A stretch of 64,000 nucleotides of DNA, taken from the NCBI GenBank assembly GCA_013400155.1, contig VXBM01000001.1, positions 3,364,092 to 3,428,091 on the forward strand. The letters are read 5' to 3'. A program made the translations under genes and the position numbers. Below, in pieces: positions 1 to 11,685 of the stretch. The DNA is from Helopsaltes ochotensis (lineage: Eukaryota > Chordata > Aves > Passeriformes > Locustellidae). Under the pieces are notes generated by a model. The model saw only the letters and a list, made by a program, of their open reading frames with translations, was not told the DNA's origin and made no database searches. Numbering within the stretch: the first letter of the stretch is position 1; each line of letters starts with the position of its first letter.

Positions 1-1980
1 CCTCTTCTCTCCTTTTTATTTTATATTAAAACCCAAAACAAACAACCCCCTCCTTGTTCTGGATTCTGTTTCACTATCTTTATTTAGTATTTTACAGCTT
101 TGGAAACAGGATTCATGTGCTCGATGTGGATCAAAAGAAAAAACTTAGCTGTAGCTTCACAAAGTACTTGCACATATCTTGTTAAAAGGGATTCTAGTCC
201 TTATGGATTTGCAACATGCATCTCTTTGTATTTTGGGATGGGGTGGAGAAAGGGAATTACTTTTTTTTTTTATGAAGAATACAGCTGTTGAATCACTAAT
301 TCATGGGAGCTGCTCTCACCATTTCACTCGCAGTAGGCATTGAAGTGTAGACCAAACAAGGAGGAGTCATATCACTTCAGGATAATGTAGTTTTCTCATT
401 TTAGACTCTGTGGTTGAATAGTTGGGAGTTCTTATATGAAAGCAGTATTTTACATTTTTTTTTCCATCAGTGTGATTGGGTTGTTAAAGTGTAAGTCTAG
501 GGTATAAGACTATTTGCAATCTTCTGTCTTTTCTATGTTGATGGAAAAATTAGTAGTAAACTTTTTGACTGAGTTGCTGAAATGTGGGCTATGTGGAGAA
601 GTTGTTTGCTGCTTTTTACAATGTGAAACTTCTAGAGTTTGAAATTTCAGGAATTAGCAGATTGGATTCTCTACTGGGCAGTATATTGGTAAACCACTTG
701 CAGACTTTGTTCTTTCATGTCAAGTGATGTTAAAAACTTTATGCTTTTAATCTTGGAAGTTCTCAGTTCAGTATGTGTCTTGGTACCACTGGGCAGAATA
801 TACTTTGAAGTTATAAATGCCTTCAGTTTCTGATAGTAGCATCACTTCTTTTTCCCTCCATCAATTCAAAAGACAGTTTAAGATGTATATGACTGATATT
901 TTTTTGCAAATTTTACCCACAGATGCACCTATTGAAAGGTGTAATTTTAAACTGTCATAGAAATTAAGAAAATTTATTTATTATGGCTTGTATCAATTCC
1001 TTTTCATATAGGATTCTTCATGCTTTTTATGTCTAAGCTTTTCTTCTGAATTTGAGTTGGAGGTTGTCTCAAATTCCTCAGATTCTCAATTTCAGAGTAA
1101 GGCTAGAGGACTCCAATGGTGATCCATAGCCATAATACATAGGAATGGTGTTCATCTTCAAAGCACTTGACGAACATTAAATAGTCTTCTGAAAGCAGCA
1201 TTGCCCCACTTTTCCCTGTGCCAAAATTACTTTTATGTCACATTCATTTATGTCATGTCCACTGGAATTTCTTCAGAGTTATTATATTACTGTGTTTTTT
1301 TCATGTCCAGTCTGGTCTTTTAAATGCCTGTATTCAGTTTAGGATATATCAATATGGTTTATTTGATATAAGCATCTGGTTTTAAAAATAGATCACAAAA
1401 ATGTTATGTCCCAAAGAGTTCAGCATTTAAGCTAGCCAAAGCAAACAAAGAGTTGAAGAAAGACTGAACAAAAAATATTATTCAGGAGTTTTATTTCCAT
1501 GTCTTAAAACTCACGTATTCTTCTTCATTGATTTGAGACCTAACATAGTGTTGCTAATTTGTAAATAAGAACATTATTAAAGGAGGTAGGGTGATTCTTG
1601 TTGTAAAGGTTTCTGCAAACGTTTTCACCTTGGTTAGCTTACTGTGTTCACTCAAAGTGGCAGGAAAAAAAGAATGAGAAACAGGTTTCCTGCTCCATTA
1701 TTTATATGTATATACATATTTATACATGCTTTCTCTGAAACTCTTAAATAAAGAAAAAGCAAAAAACAGATTGTGGAAAAAACTGCTTCTAGGGAAGCCT
1801 ACATAAAAATACACCAAAGACTTGGAAGGTCTGGGACAGATGGTTGGGGAGAGCAAAGTATGGAGAAGATAAAGGTTCTAGCCATGAAAAGACTTCAAAT
1901 ATTCCTCAAATGTTAGTCTGATCTTCCATGATAATACATGTTATATAGTCATCTAGAGTAGCCATAACATTTCTTTTATG
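1..1980. other. AT-rich non-coding sequence, no gene seen
   Basis: Frames are closed by frequent stops and none is longer than about 63 codons. There is a short TA-rich patch near 1704-1730 and otherwise no repeat family that I recognise. It could be intronic, intergenic or part of a long untranslated region; the sequence does not decide between these. Confidence 0.6.
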
Positions 1981-2110
1981 TGTGTGTGGTTTTTTTTGTT
2001 TGGTTGGTTTTTTGTTTGTTTTTTGTTTGTTTGTTTTTGATTTTTTTTGTTTGGTTTTTTTGTTTTTGTTTTTTTTTTTGTTTGGTTTAGTTTGGGTTTT
2101 TTTTGTTTTT
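1981..2110. repeat. T/G-rich low-complexity tract (TTTG/TTTTTGTTTG-like)
   Basis: About 130 bases of the + strand are almost entirely T and G, built from irregular runs of T broken by single or paired G, with TTTG motifs prominent. The two minus-strand frames of about 100 codons that cross it are lysine/asparagine/threonine-rich translations of the A/C-rich complement and are not genes. The tract may be a degenerate simple repeat or the decayed A-rich tail of an old minus-strand retroposon; no body of such an element is recognisable beside it. Confidence 0.85.
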
Positions 2111-3090
2111 CTGACAAGGATATACCTGCACCTGAAAAGTGTGACCACTTCCAAATGATGACTTTGGATGAAACTGATGCATTGACATAATTGGAAATTG
2201 TAACCCAAGAGGAGTAGGAAAAAAATCTGCTATGGAAAATAGAACTCTCATAGCAAATAATTTTCAAAATACAAGAAATGCTACTTTAATAGTTACCATA
2301 TACCATAACTTTTTAAAGGTGTATGAGTCATCCTGAAGTTTCTTTCTCTATTATTATTAAACTGTAAAGGCCATGAGTTAAAACAGTGTTGTATATCATC
2401 CTGGTGCTTTTTACATCCTCAGTGTAACTTTTTTTTGAGGAAAGCAGTTTGTGTAAGAGAATGGGATAAGAATATCTGGAACAGATAAAATTATTTCACA
2501 GTATGGAACAGTTCATTAATTTGGTAATTTAATGTAGAAGTCAAGTCCTATTTTTGCCGCATAGTAGGAAATCTGCAGGATTGGGATCTTTCACTTAGTT
2601 TCATTCCAGAGGTAAAAGGGAACTGGTGAGGATAGCCAGGGGGGAGAGTGATGCATGTGGGAAGGGAGTTTTGTCATATATGACTATATGACCTGATACC
2701 TGTTGAGAAGTCCTAAATGAAGCTGGGGTTTTATGATACAGTATAATTTGTCAGTTGTCTGGCTACTGACCTTGTTTGCCTTAAAAAGGAAGAGATTTAC
2801 TGTATCTTGTTTGCTCTCCTATCTTTTTTTTTTTGATATTTTGGCGTAATATTTGTAATATCGATTTAATTTTATCAATCTAAAGAAATGTGCAAAAAAA
2901 TTTGTTTTGAAGTGTATATATTTTCATCTCTTGCAGTAAGTTGGTGCCAGGGAGAAGGTGATTTATAGATATGAAATCTGCCTTTATATGAAGCTGCATG
3001 AGTTGCTGGCCCTTGGGACGAAAGTACAGTCATCCCTTAAAATGGATTGTTCTTAAAAGATTTGAAAACGTGATGCTTTTTTGTTTTTAG
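2111..3090. other. AT-rich non-coding sequence, no gene seen
   Basis: Nothing here exceeds short chance frames. The last 20 bases form a T-rich stretch ending in TAG that could serve as a splice acceptor for the candidate exon that follows. Confidence 0.5.
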
Positions 3091-3179
3091 GGTTTTTTAC
3101 ACTTTCTGGAACATTCTTAAAGTATATGTTTCTTTCCTTGTCCCCTTCTAAATATCCTGACGGTATAATAAAATACAAG
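3091..3179 (+). other. Candidate coding exon or pseudo-exon, fibronectin type III-like (speculative)
   Basis: An 89-base open segment lies between a T-rich acceptor (tttttgtttttag, ending at 3090) and a good donor (aag/gtgaga, gt at 3180). The frame enters one base into a codon and leaves on a codon boundary. Its C-terminal residues read FLSLSPSKYPDGIIKYK, with V next in the open frame. This resembles the B-C strand signature of fibronectin type III domains (hydrophobic-x-W-x-P-P-x-x-P-N/D-G-x-I-x-x-Y-x-V), but the usual tryptophan is leucine and the second proline is serine. No neighbouring exon of such a protein was found in the window. A chance match or a decayed exon is as likely as a live one. 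The similarity is judged from remembered family consensus, not an alignment. Confidence 0.15.
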
Positions 3180-3255
3180 GTGAGACGAAGAGTAGGGAGT
3201 GGTGGAGTGGTTAGGAGAGAGGTAAAGGGGGAAGGTCCAGAAAGAACGAGTCCAA
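3180..3255 (+). other. Purine-biased tract
   Basis: The + strand is dominated by G and A with scattered T and only a few C (gagacgaagagtaggga and onwards). Strand-asymmetric tracts like this are common in vertebrate introns. No mirror symmetry strong enough to argue for a triplex is evident. Confidence 0.4.
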
Positions 3256-6200
3256 ACAGTGTTATTAAAAGGAAACTCAAAGGTTTAAAGTTTCATATAT
3301 GTTGTCCTTTTTCTGCATCCTCAGTGTTTTAAAATCACAAATATTTAAATTTAGATGCTTTAGAACAACAGAATCACATGAACCCCTGTGATGCTAGAAG
3401 CCCATTTATTACTTTGCTGTTAAAACAGACCCAAAAACCTTCTGGGCAGAAATAGCCAAAGAGAAACTCTGTTTATGTGCAAAGTTTCTACCTATTTGAG
3501 ACCCTCTATCATCACAAATTTTGCCAGTATTGGATTCAGCCACGTTCCAGCTTATCCATCCCTACTTTCCTCACTTGATGTCTTCTGCCTTGGTTTTATA
3601 ATATAGAGCTGACATAAATCTGAAAGATAAAGGGCAGAGTACTTTTACCAAGGCAGAACTACTGCTCTAGCAGCCAACAGGAAACATACATTTGTATATC
3701 TGCATCTTACACCCTTTGTTCATGCACATCTGAGAGCCGGGGCTTTTGCCAGCTTGGTTTTCGCTACTCAATAATATTGATGCATGTTTTCAAGAATTGG
3801 TATTTATGCCACTTAACTTAGATTTTTGTGGACAGATAGTCTATTGATTCTAAACTTCCTCCCTTTCCATGTTTCTAATGGAATATCCAAACCCTCACAA
3901 GCAATAAAAGCATACAAACCATGAAAAGGTTGGGTATGTACATACCAGTCAACTGGGATTATTTTCTATCAATTACAAGTTTGCTGTCTAGTTCTAAACT
4001 TGTCAAATATAATTTGGGTAAAACCTCTGTATTATCTATAATATTAACATTTTTTCATCTACTTTAGTAATTATGTAATACAGGGAACACAGTAAGGCTT
4101 TGTTCTTATTCTTGTGGCAACATGCCATTCTTCACCCTTCTCTTAAAATCAGTTCCAACTGTGCTTTCATGCCTGGGACTGATTTGAGACTATTCTGAAG
4201 GTATGGTTTGTCACGAAAGCTCTTCTTTTGCAATTTCTGTTACAGTCTTGCAGAGTTGTTGACAGTTTCTTTTCTGTACTTAGTTGGATATCATCTTATC
4301 TGAGCACCAGTTTGTCAAATGCATAAACACTTCTGCCAGTAACACAAGCGCACAGGGGTTTCTGGGTGTTATGCTCACAGACCTGTAAGTCTTTGCAAAA
4401 ATGTGGGATTGATTCCTAGATCATACAGAACCTGGATTTGCTGATAGGTGTGCATAAGTAAGCAAGTTCTTTTAAACTTGTATTTTAAGCTTGCCTTTGC
4501 TGAGTGGCTATTCATCAAAACTTGTGAGGATGGAAGGACACTGGGCTGTGTTTTCAGCATTTCTACTGTAGGCTTGGTACAACACACAACGAGGTTTAAT
4601 GGATTTTTTATGTTATTAAGGTATCATTATGGCTTTCAAGTAACCTGGTAAGTCAAGGTCTCTAAATTATGAACATTTATGATTCTCCTTGTTTATTGAA
4701 GAATTAATAGGAATCAAAATGGTGTCTCTTTGTAAAACCTTTCTCTTTGTGTTACGAGATTGCCTGCCCCAGAGAACTCGTATTTTATAATCAGAAGGGT
4801 TAATTGTGAGGGTTAAAGGTTTTATGTGTACTGTGGCTTGAGAAAAGAACAAACAGCATCATAGAATGGAAAATAAGGTTAAACCAGTAATAAAAAAACC
4901 AAGCCTGGAAAATGTGAAGAAAAACATAATGGAAAAATTGAATTATTGTATATTTGTAGTTCCCTGGAAACACTTATTTTTATATTTGCATTAGAAATTA
5001 ATGTGCATGGTACCAGTTTCTTTGACAGAGGAGGGGTGGAAGGAGATCATAATCTGTTTGTGAGCAACTTTATTACCAGATTAGGTTTTATACAATTTTC
5101 ACAGAAAATGTGAAATGTATACTGAAATATTATGAAAGATTTCTCTAATGGAATGTGCTGGCAGCATCTGGCACAACAGGAAACCTACAAGCATTTAAGA
5201 GAAAGGGAGAAGCAAAACAAAAGTATTATCAATTTTGAGGAATAAAATTTGCCAGCACTCCCAACTCCTGCGAACTCCTAACTCATGAATTTTTATACAT
5301 TAACGTGTTTTATCTGGGGAATTTTGCACTACTAAGAAAAATACTTAGCTCTCAGCTCCATGGACCATCCTCTTTACTTTGTCCCATCTGTCGCATTCCC
5401 AGAATCTTTCAGTTCTACACTTTCCTTTCTAATTCCTCTTATTGTTGATACTTCTGCCTGTTTTTTCTTCTCATCTGCATCTTGGTTTTTTTTGGCTGAT
5501 TTGCCAACTGCTGGTGCATTTCTAAAAAAGTAAAGAACCTGTCTCTCTCCTCACCGGCTCTGCTCTTGGTCCTCTGCTGTGCCAGCCTCTGCTCTTGCAC
5601 TGCTGTGTGCTGCAGGTTCTGCTTTCAGCTCACAGTCTCCACCACTTCTTTAGTCGTGCATGACTTCCCAGTTCCTTTTGCTTTTCTGAAACCCTCTATT
5701 ACATCTTCCCTTATCACCTTTGATCCTTGACTCATTTTACCCTTCTCTGCTGAACTTGCTGAGTGGAACTGAAACAAGCGAGGACGTGGGTCCTTAGAGA
5801 GATCTGAATTAAATCCTGGAGTTCAGCCGTGCCTGGAATTGGGGCCAGGCAGATGGAGTTGATCCTATTACACAACTTGGAAACAAGAAAAATCTTTTGA
5901 ATCTTCAACTCTCTGTCCTTAGAGCTTATGATTAAAACTGCTGCTAGTGCAGTAGAGAGGTCTGAATGTGGTTGTGTCAAGCAGTGTTTTCATATTGACC
6001 CACCAGACATGGCACTGATGATCAGAGGGAACAGCCACAATGATCAAAGTTGTTTTTCATCCTCGGCATTGCATATTGTTTAGGAGGGAAAAGTCTATAA
6101 TTTCCAGTTTTCTCTACACCTTTGTGGTAAGATTCAAACAGTATTGCAACTGCCCATGAAAAACTGTGAAATGTGTGTAACGCAAGTAATTATAGTGGTA

Positions 6201-6731
6201 AAGATGAAATCTTAATGTTCACTGTTACTCTCCATGCAGTTCTTGAGCCATAAAACAAAAGTTTACATTAGCAAATCTAAGCTTAAGGGGCTGTATCCAT
6301 TTCTTCTGTGACACAGCTAGTATTATTCACATAATTATCATAAATCTTTATCCTAAATTAGATCAGGTTAATGAAATAATCTCTGCTATGGCTGAGAAAT
6401 ATGGCTATTTCTCAACTGAGGTAACAGTTGACAAATATGTGCTAATTTTGGAAAAGACACATTTTTCTACCGTACTGCACAGGGGATGCAGGAAAGGAAG
6501 CAGTCAAAATGATAAAAGAAAACCTGCTCCCAACTGGAAGAAAACAATGTGTTACTCTCTCAGTAATTGAGGTCATCATTATCAAGATTTTTAATTGGGA
6601 AGGCATTTCTGAATTCCATTGTACCAACGTTTTTGTCATTAGAGTTTTGTTTTACTGGAGTCCCGGGTGCAGTGACTCAGCATCTCACCTATAGCAAGGT
6701 GGTAAAGGGAGAATAGCAAAATTTGGTCACA
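3256..6731. other. AT-rich non-coding sequence, no gene seen
   Basis: The frames seen are short, and several lie opposite one another on the two strands (for example 4375-4587 minus and 4448-4651 plus), as expected by chance. A pyrimidine-richer patch runs from about 5340 to 5720, including CT-rich text around 5540-5640 without a clear repeat unit. No RNA gene or known repeat was recognised. Confidence 0.55.
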
Positions 6732-7100
6732 TTATGCTTCAAGTAACTCTACAAAGTACAATGTTACAACTTTTAAAGGAATTTGGATTGCATGGTGCTT
6801 AGAAAACGGAGTCAAGCTGTAGGAGTTAGGACACCAGATATTCAGGTAGCTGTTAAACTGCTGGTTCATGTGAGAATAGTATCTGTGGTTTGTTTCTTTA
6901 TCCCTCCATGTTTGGTAAACAGTAGGCTCTTGGAAAGTTAATCTGCTCTTTGCCTGGGCTATATCATGTAAGGATCTTGTGGAGGGAAGTTCAATAATTC
7001 TTTCCTCTAATGTTGGGAGAGTGGTAAGAATATTAAATCTGTCCAGTGGGAGCAGTAAGACATCAGTTGTGGTTTTATGGGTTCTTTTTCTGTGAATCAT
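6732..7100 (-). CDS. Unassigned 122-codon open reading frame (probably not a gene)
   Basis: This frame begins at a true ATG (complement of 7098-7100) and stays open for 122 codons in AT-rich surroundings where stops are frequent, which makes it longer than most frames nearby. The product would begin MIHRKRTHKTTTDVLLLPLD and has a mixed, non-repetitive composition without a signal peptide, clear membrane segment or recognisable motif. I do not recognise any family. No promoter, flanking exon or adjacent gene supports it. A chance frame is the most likely explanation, given how many frames a 64-kb window offers; a lineage-specific exon or a piece of an old retroposed gene is possible. Confidence 0.12.
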   Translation of the reverse strand: MIHRKRTHKTTTDVLLLPLDRFNILTTLPTLEERIIELPSTRSLHDIAQAKSRLTFQEPTVYQTWRDKETNHRYYSHMNQQFNSYLNIWCPNSYSLTPFSKHHAIQIPLKVVTLYFVELLEA

Positions 7101-10100
7101 GCTTTCCTTTCTTTAGCACTGGTACAAGTAGGGTCACATAAAGGTTTTACAGTTTGAGGACCTGTTTTTTGTGGACCCCAAGTATACCTGAGGAAGAGCA
7201 GAAGAGGACAACATTTGAGATATGAACATCAGAAAGTAACTTTATTGTTAATCATAGGTTTTGGGTATTTATTTTTATGATTTAATGTGTACAAAATAAA
7301 TGCCAACTGTTGTTCTTGTTAAATTAAAAGTTACCTGGCATATTCATTGGCTCTTTGCTAGTCTTTATGGAGCTCTAGCATATATTCTGGTTTTAATGTC
7401 TTTGTTTCTTTTTCTGTTTAAAATAATGAGATTTGCAGAAAAAGAGAAAGTAAATTTTCTAACACTTTTCTTTGTCTTTCCCTTCTATAATAAAAGGATG
7501 AAAAAGGAAATTCCTAAGACTTAAAATGTGTGCGGAAAAAACTTATTAACGATCATTTATTGTTGTACTATTCATAATTCTCTCCCCTTTCTGCACAATT
7601 AAAAGTTATAAATAGCAATATATAGTCAGCAATGTAGATTGAGGAAGCAAAAAAAAATATCCTGAGCTAAATAAATGTAATAAATTATAATATTCTGCAT
7701 TTGGAGTAAATTAAGTTACTGCTGTAAAGTACTTCATGATTATTGATTATCATTATAAATTTTTTCTAATAAACTATTATTTTTAAAACAATTCTAATTA
7801 ATTCACTTTGTGCCTGTATTTAATAACAAGTCCATTAGTGTATGAAATGACCTTCATAACAACTTTACACAGTTGAACAGTAACTTGCTGACTAGGACAA
7901 CATCTCTTTTTTAAATAAGTAATACAGCAGTATTGCTAATTGGATAAAATTACTTCATATGAAAATACCCTCCATATATTTTCATATATTTTTAATAAGA
8001 CTAAGGGAATATGTTGCCTGACTCTCTGTGTAATTAAATGCTGTTTGAGTTTTTGTTTTCTGTGCTTATCTTTGAAGAACTCAGGTCAACTATTTTGGTG
8101 TTGTTATTGTGACTACTTTACAAATGGAATACTTGGTTACTAAGCTATTTGGTAATGAAGAGGGATTAGATGCCAAGCTTCAGTTTGGAAAAGATTAAAG
8201 CAAATAATTTTTTAATGCTAGCTTTCCAAAGTACTTCTTTAGCTGAAGCAGAGTGATTGTTTTAAACAAATAAAATCCCCCAAGTAATCATTTATTTAAT
8301 AGCACTTAAGTCAAGTTGGTTTTTTTTTTCTCTGAAAGTTTCTGTCCAAATGGTACTGAATTACATGTTGAGCCAGTCATTCCATATAATTAGTTTATTA
8401 GCCTTTTTGGTTGGCTAGTGTTTCCTTTTTGAAATAGGGGTAGGTAATAAAGCTTTGGAAGAAGCTTTAGTGGGAAGAACTGTGGCAGCTGGGTTTCCTG
8501 GCTGTTTTTGCTTGATGCTTTGCTCTTTTGTGTGAATTGTCAGTTAATAATACTGTTCTAGAATGAGCAAAGATATGATAAATGGACTTTCAAAATGTTT
8601 ATGGTTACACAGCTTTTCATTTTCTGCACTCTGGACCATTAATAAAAATACATGTGGCTGTCCTGGTCCAGGCTGAAGAGCTGTGGAATATCCTAGTATC
8701 TTGTCTCCAGACTAAAAATTTTTAAATCAGGTGCCTACCGTAGAGTGATCTTTTCCACAAGGATCTTCTACTCTGCATTCAGCTCAGAGCTGTAGTTCCT
8801 GTGCATTTGATTTACCAAAATGGATTGGTTTTCCACAGCCTGATCCAACCCCACTGCAGATTCTATGACAATTCCCTGTATTTGAAGCATCCCATGGCAA
8901 GAAGTAGCACAGCTCAACTGCTTGCTGTCAAGGAACCATCCTGCTTTTGTTTATTTCTGAATTCCAGTTTGTTTCAGTCAGAGCTGATGTGGTTCTCACA
9001 CTTGGGAGAATGGACCAGGTTTGGTCTTCTGTAGAGGATTCTGTATCTCTCTGCTTTTCTTTTATTATCTGTCTGTCACTCTGTGTACGCTGAAAAGTAA
9101 GGGGATGATGAAATGTCAGGAATTGAAGTTATTTTTTTTCTAATAATATAGTACGCTTTCTTCTGTGTTCAGCACTGTGAAGAGAGAACAGTGATAAAAC
9201 TTTTTATAACAAAATCATAATATTTAACTCTATCCATGGGAAAATGCTTTGGTCTGCTAGGAAAAATAAAAGCAGCTCTATTCCTGCTTTTAACATTTTG
9301 GATTATTGAAAAATGAATAAAAGTTCAAAGTCAGCTTTTTCATTGGTTGGCCTAGTTTTCTTGTGTCAGATTGATAGATTTTCCTGTTTCCTTCTGTATT
9401 CCTGAACAATAAGAGCATCTTCAGTTTTCCCTGTGTGTTGAGGCCAGTATTTTGTGCTTTGTTTAGTTGTTGGCACTGCAGAAAGCAGAGAGGGAGATGG
9501 TCTGACCATGAAAAGAACCTGCTAAATTGCAATAACAACACGCCAGTGAAAACAGGTTTTGGAGGAGCTAAATGGCTTCAGAAGGTATAGAGTGTTGGTC
9601 ATTGGTCCTTTTTAATTTCATTTTTCAGCTAAAATAAGTTAAAAATAAGTTTCATTGGTTATTGAGACTGGCACTCTATTTGTTCAGAAAGACTGCAGCG
9701 TGACTCTGCTGATTGATAACACTGAGTTATGCTTCACTTTTGTCTTCCACTGTATTCTGTAGTTATTATATGCTGAAAGAAGTTGAGTAGATTTTGTTAC
9801 TTACTGGGTATGAGCCACAACTCTATTTATCTGAGGCTGGAAGAAAATGAATGAAACTGGAAGTAGAGAAATTCTGACTTTGAGCCTGAATTTTTTGACT
9901 GGAGGAAACAAATGTAAAAAATTGACGATTTTTTTTTATACGGGGTTGTACAGAAGTCTCTCTGTAATGCTCCCTCCTTGGTACAGTCTCTCCCCATTAT
10001 TTCTGTGGGACATGCATGAGGCTGTCTCTCTGATCATCTGGCCACAAAACCTGTGATTCATCCCTGTCTCTGGGCTTTTACCTTTTGTTTTTTACTTTGT

Positions 10101-10720
10101 TCTGCCCCATTTTCCTGATTTTTGTGCTGTACTGCTGACCATCTTGAGTATGTTTTTTTTGGGAGAGGGTGTTTTGCTTTTGTTTTTTAAGTTGTAAATT
10201 ATGGGAGCCGCCTTCCAGTTACTGAGGAGTAGGAGTCTCCTCTCCTTGAGCCTTCAGCAGGAAAGCCTTTGCCAGTTTTGACCATTCAGGGTGCCTGTTG
10301 TCTGCCAAAACAACCCTGAAAGACGAGATGTGTAGAGACAAAACTACCACATGCTTACAGTCCATCAATTGGGTGCATTTTACAGCAGGGCAAAATGCTT
10401 AAAATTTAGATTACTTCCTCTGTGTATCCTTCTGGTTTGGAGATTTACAGACTGCACAGAGGACATCCTGCCCAGTCATCAGAGATCTCTTCTGCCAAGG
10501 TTTTTGTACAGGTCTGGAGCAATCTGCCTGTTGTGGACAGTGGGTCAGAGTTGAAGGCCATCCTGCAGCAGTGGAGGATGCTGTGGGGTCCTGATGGGCT
10601 CCCCAGCCCTGAGTGGTTATAGGGGATTGTGTGCACACTTTAATCTTGCAAAGTGTTGTGTTAAAGTAGTTTTATTTTGTCTGTTTTTGTGTTGTATTTA
10701 ATAGCAGTTACTCTGCAAAA
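7101..10720. other. Very AT-rich non-coding sequence, no gene seen
   Basis: 7540-7870 is especially AT-rich, with many TTAAT/AATAAA-like words. The text from 8640 to 9040 and from 10200 to 10640 is somewhat more GC-rich; at 10411-10638 short frames overlap on both strands, which is typical of low stop density rather than coding. No repeat family or RNA gene was recognised. Confidence 0.55.
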
Positions 10721-10772
10721 AAAGACATATGAACAAGTAATATATAATAAAAAGACACTGAACAAGTAATAT
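10721..10772 (+). repeat. Two-copy tandem duplication, ~30-bp period
   Basis: The segment at 10721-10743 (aaagacatatgaacaagtaa, then tat) is repeated at 10751-10772 as aaagacactgaacaagtaat, then at. The copies differ by a small indel and substitutions near acatat/acact and are separated by 7 A/T-rich bases, giving a period of about 30. It is a local duplication with no known function. Confidence 0.8.
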
Positions 10773-11495
10773 TTTACTAAGGTTAGTTTGCTAGTGTTTA
10801 AAAGAATGGGGGTGAAAATATTAGTTGATGTCTTGAATTTATGAATATTCCATTAACTGTCCAAGTCTTTTCCTCCTCTGCTTTTCTGTGATTTTCTGTA
10901 AAATTAAGTGATCAGGAAGAAGAAGTGTCCTATAAAATCCAGATTAAATTCAGCATTGATACATGCTAAGTGAAAAGGGGTGTTTGAAACATTTTAACTT
11001 TGCTTACACATTGATTGGCTGTGAACCAGGCACTTGTTATCTGCAGGAGTGATGCTCTGGAGTCAGGATACACCCCGTGAAAAGGAAAACTCAGAGTATT
11101 CGGCATGCACGACAGAGTAAAACATCTTGTTCCTGCTGTGTAAGGTCACAGTGTGTCTTGGACACTGATTCTGACACAGCTCTGATTCTTCCATGTCAAA
11201 ATGGCATAACAGGACAAGGAAAGGTATAGAAATATGCAGAGTTGTGAGAAAGCTTGTGTGTGAGGAATGATGAATAGGTGAGGGGCTTTTACCCTGAAAA
11301 CCTCTGAAGTGTGTTAAAAGTAAATAGGGAACATTATTCGCTGTTTTCCATATTATAGAACTGAGGAGGCAACAAATTATTGACGTTTCATAAGAAATTA
11401 AAAGTAGGTTAGCTGCAGAGCTTCTTACTGTGGTTTTGTAGTCACCTATTCTCTCCTGACCACTGTCAGAGACAGAACAGAGTTACAAGGATTCC

Positions 11496-11555
11496 TGTCT
11501 GACCTGCTCCTGATGGCTTTTTTTATGTCTGACCTGCTCCTGATGGCCGTATTTA
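11496..11555 (+). repeat. Two-copy tandem duplication, exact 30-bp period
   Basis: The first 22 bases of the unit (tgtctgacctgctcctgatg, then gc) occur at 11496-11517 and again without change at 11526-11547. The 8-base tails differ at three positions (ttttttta against cgtattta). The near identity suggests a recent duplication. It sits about 750 bases from another duplication of similar period at 10721. Confidence 0.92.
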
Positions 11556-11630
11556 TGCTCAATCCAGATGGAGCACTCAAAGTTCTCAGAAGACAGTCAG
11601 GTGAAATGATTACAGCTGGGGGTAGCTCTG

Positions 11631-11685
11631 TAGAGTAACAAGGATCACTTGGTGATCTGGACTCGATGGATCAGCATTCATTTTT
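11631..11685 (+). mobile_element. Possible decayed CR1-like 3' fragment (weak)
   Basis: The text gatctggactcgatggatca at 11655-11674 resembles the 'tggactcgatgatct' phrase found shortly before the 3' end of many avian CR1 elements. The expected continuation (aggtcccttccaac and terminal octamer repeats) is absent, so the assignment rests on one short phrase. Confidence 0.2.

Noticed and set aside
1906..2267. Two overlapping minus-strand frames of 100 and 104 codons
   Set aside because: Their lysine/asparagine/threonine-rich products come from translating the complement of the T/G-rich tract at 1981-2110 in two phases.
4859..4885. catcatagaatggaaaataa, similar to the start of reverse-oriented CR1 tails (atcatagaatgg)
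   Set aside because: Nothing after it continues as a CR1 element; the match is about ten bases only.
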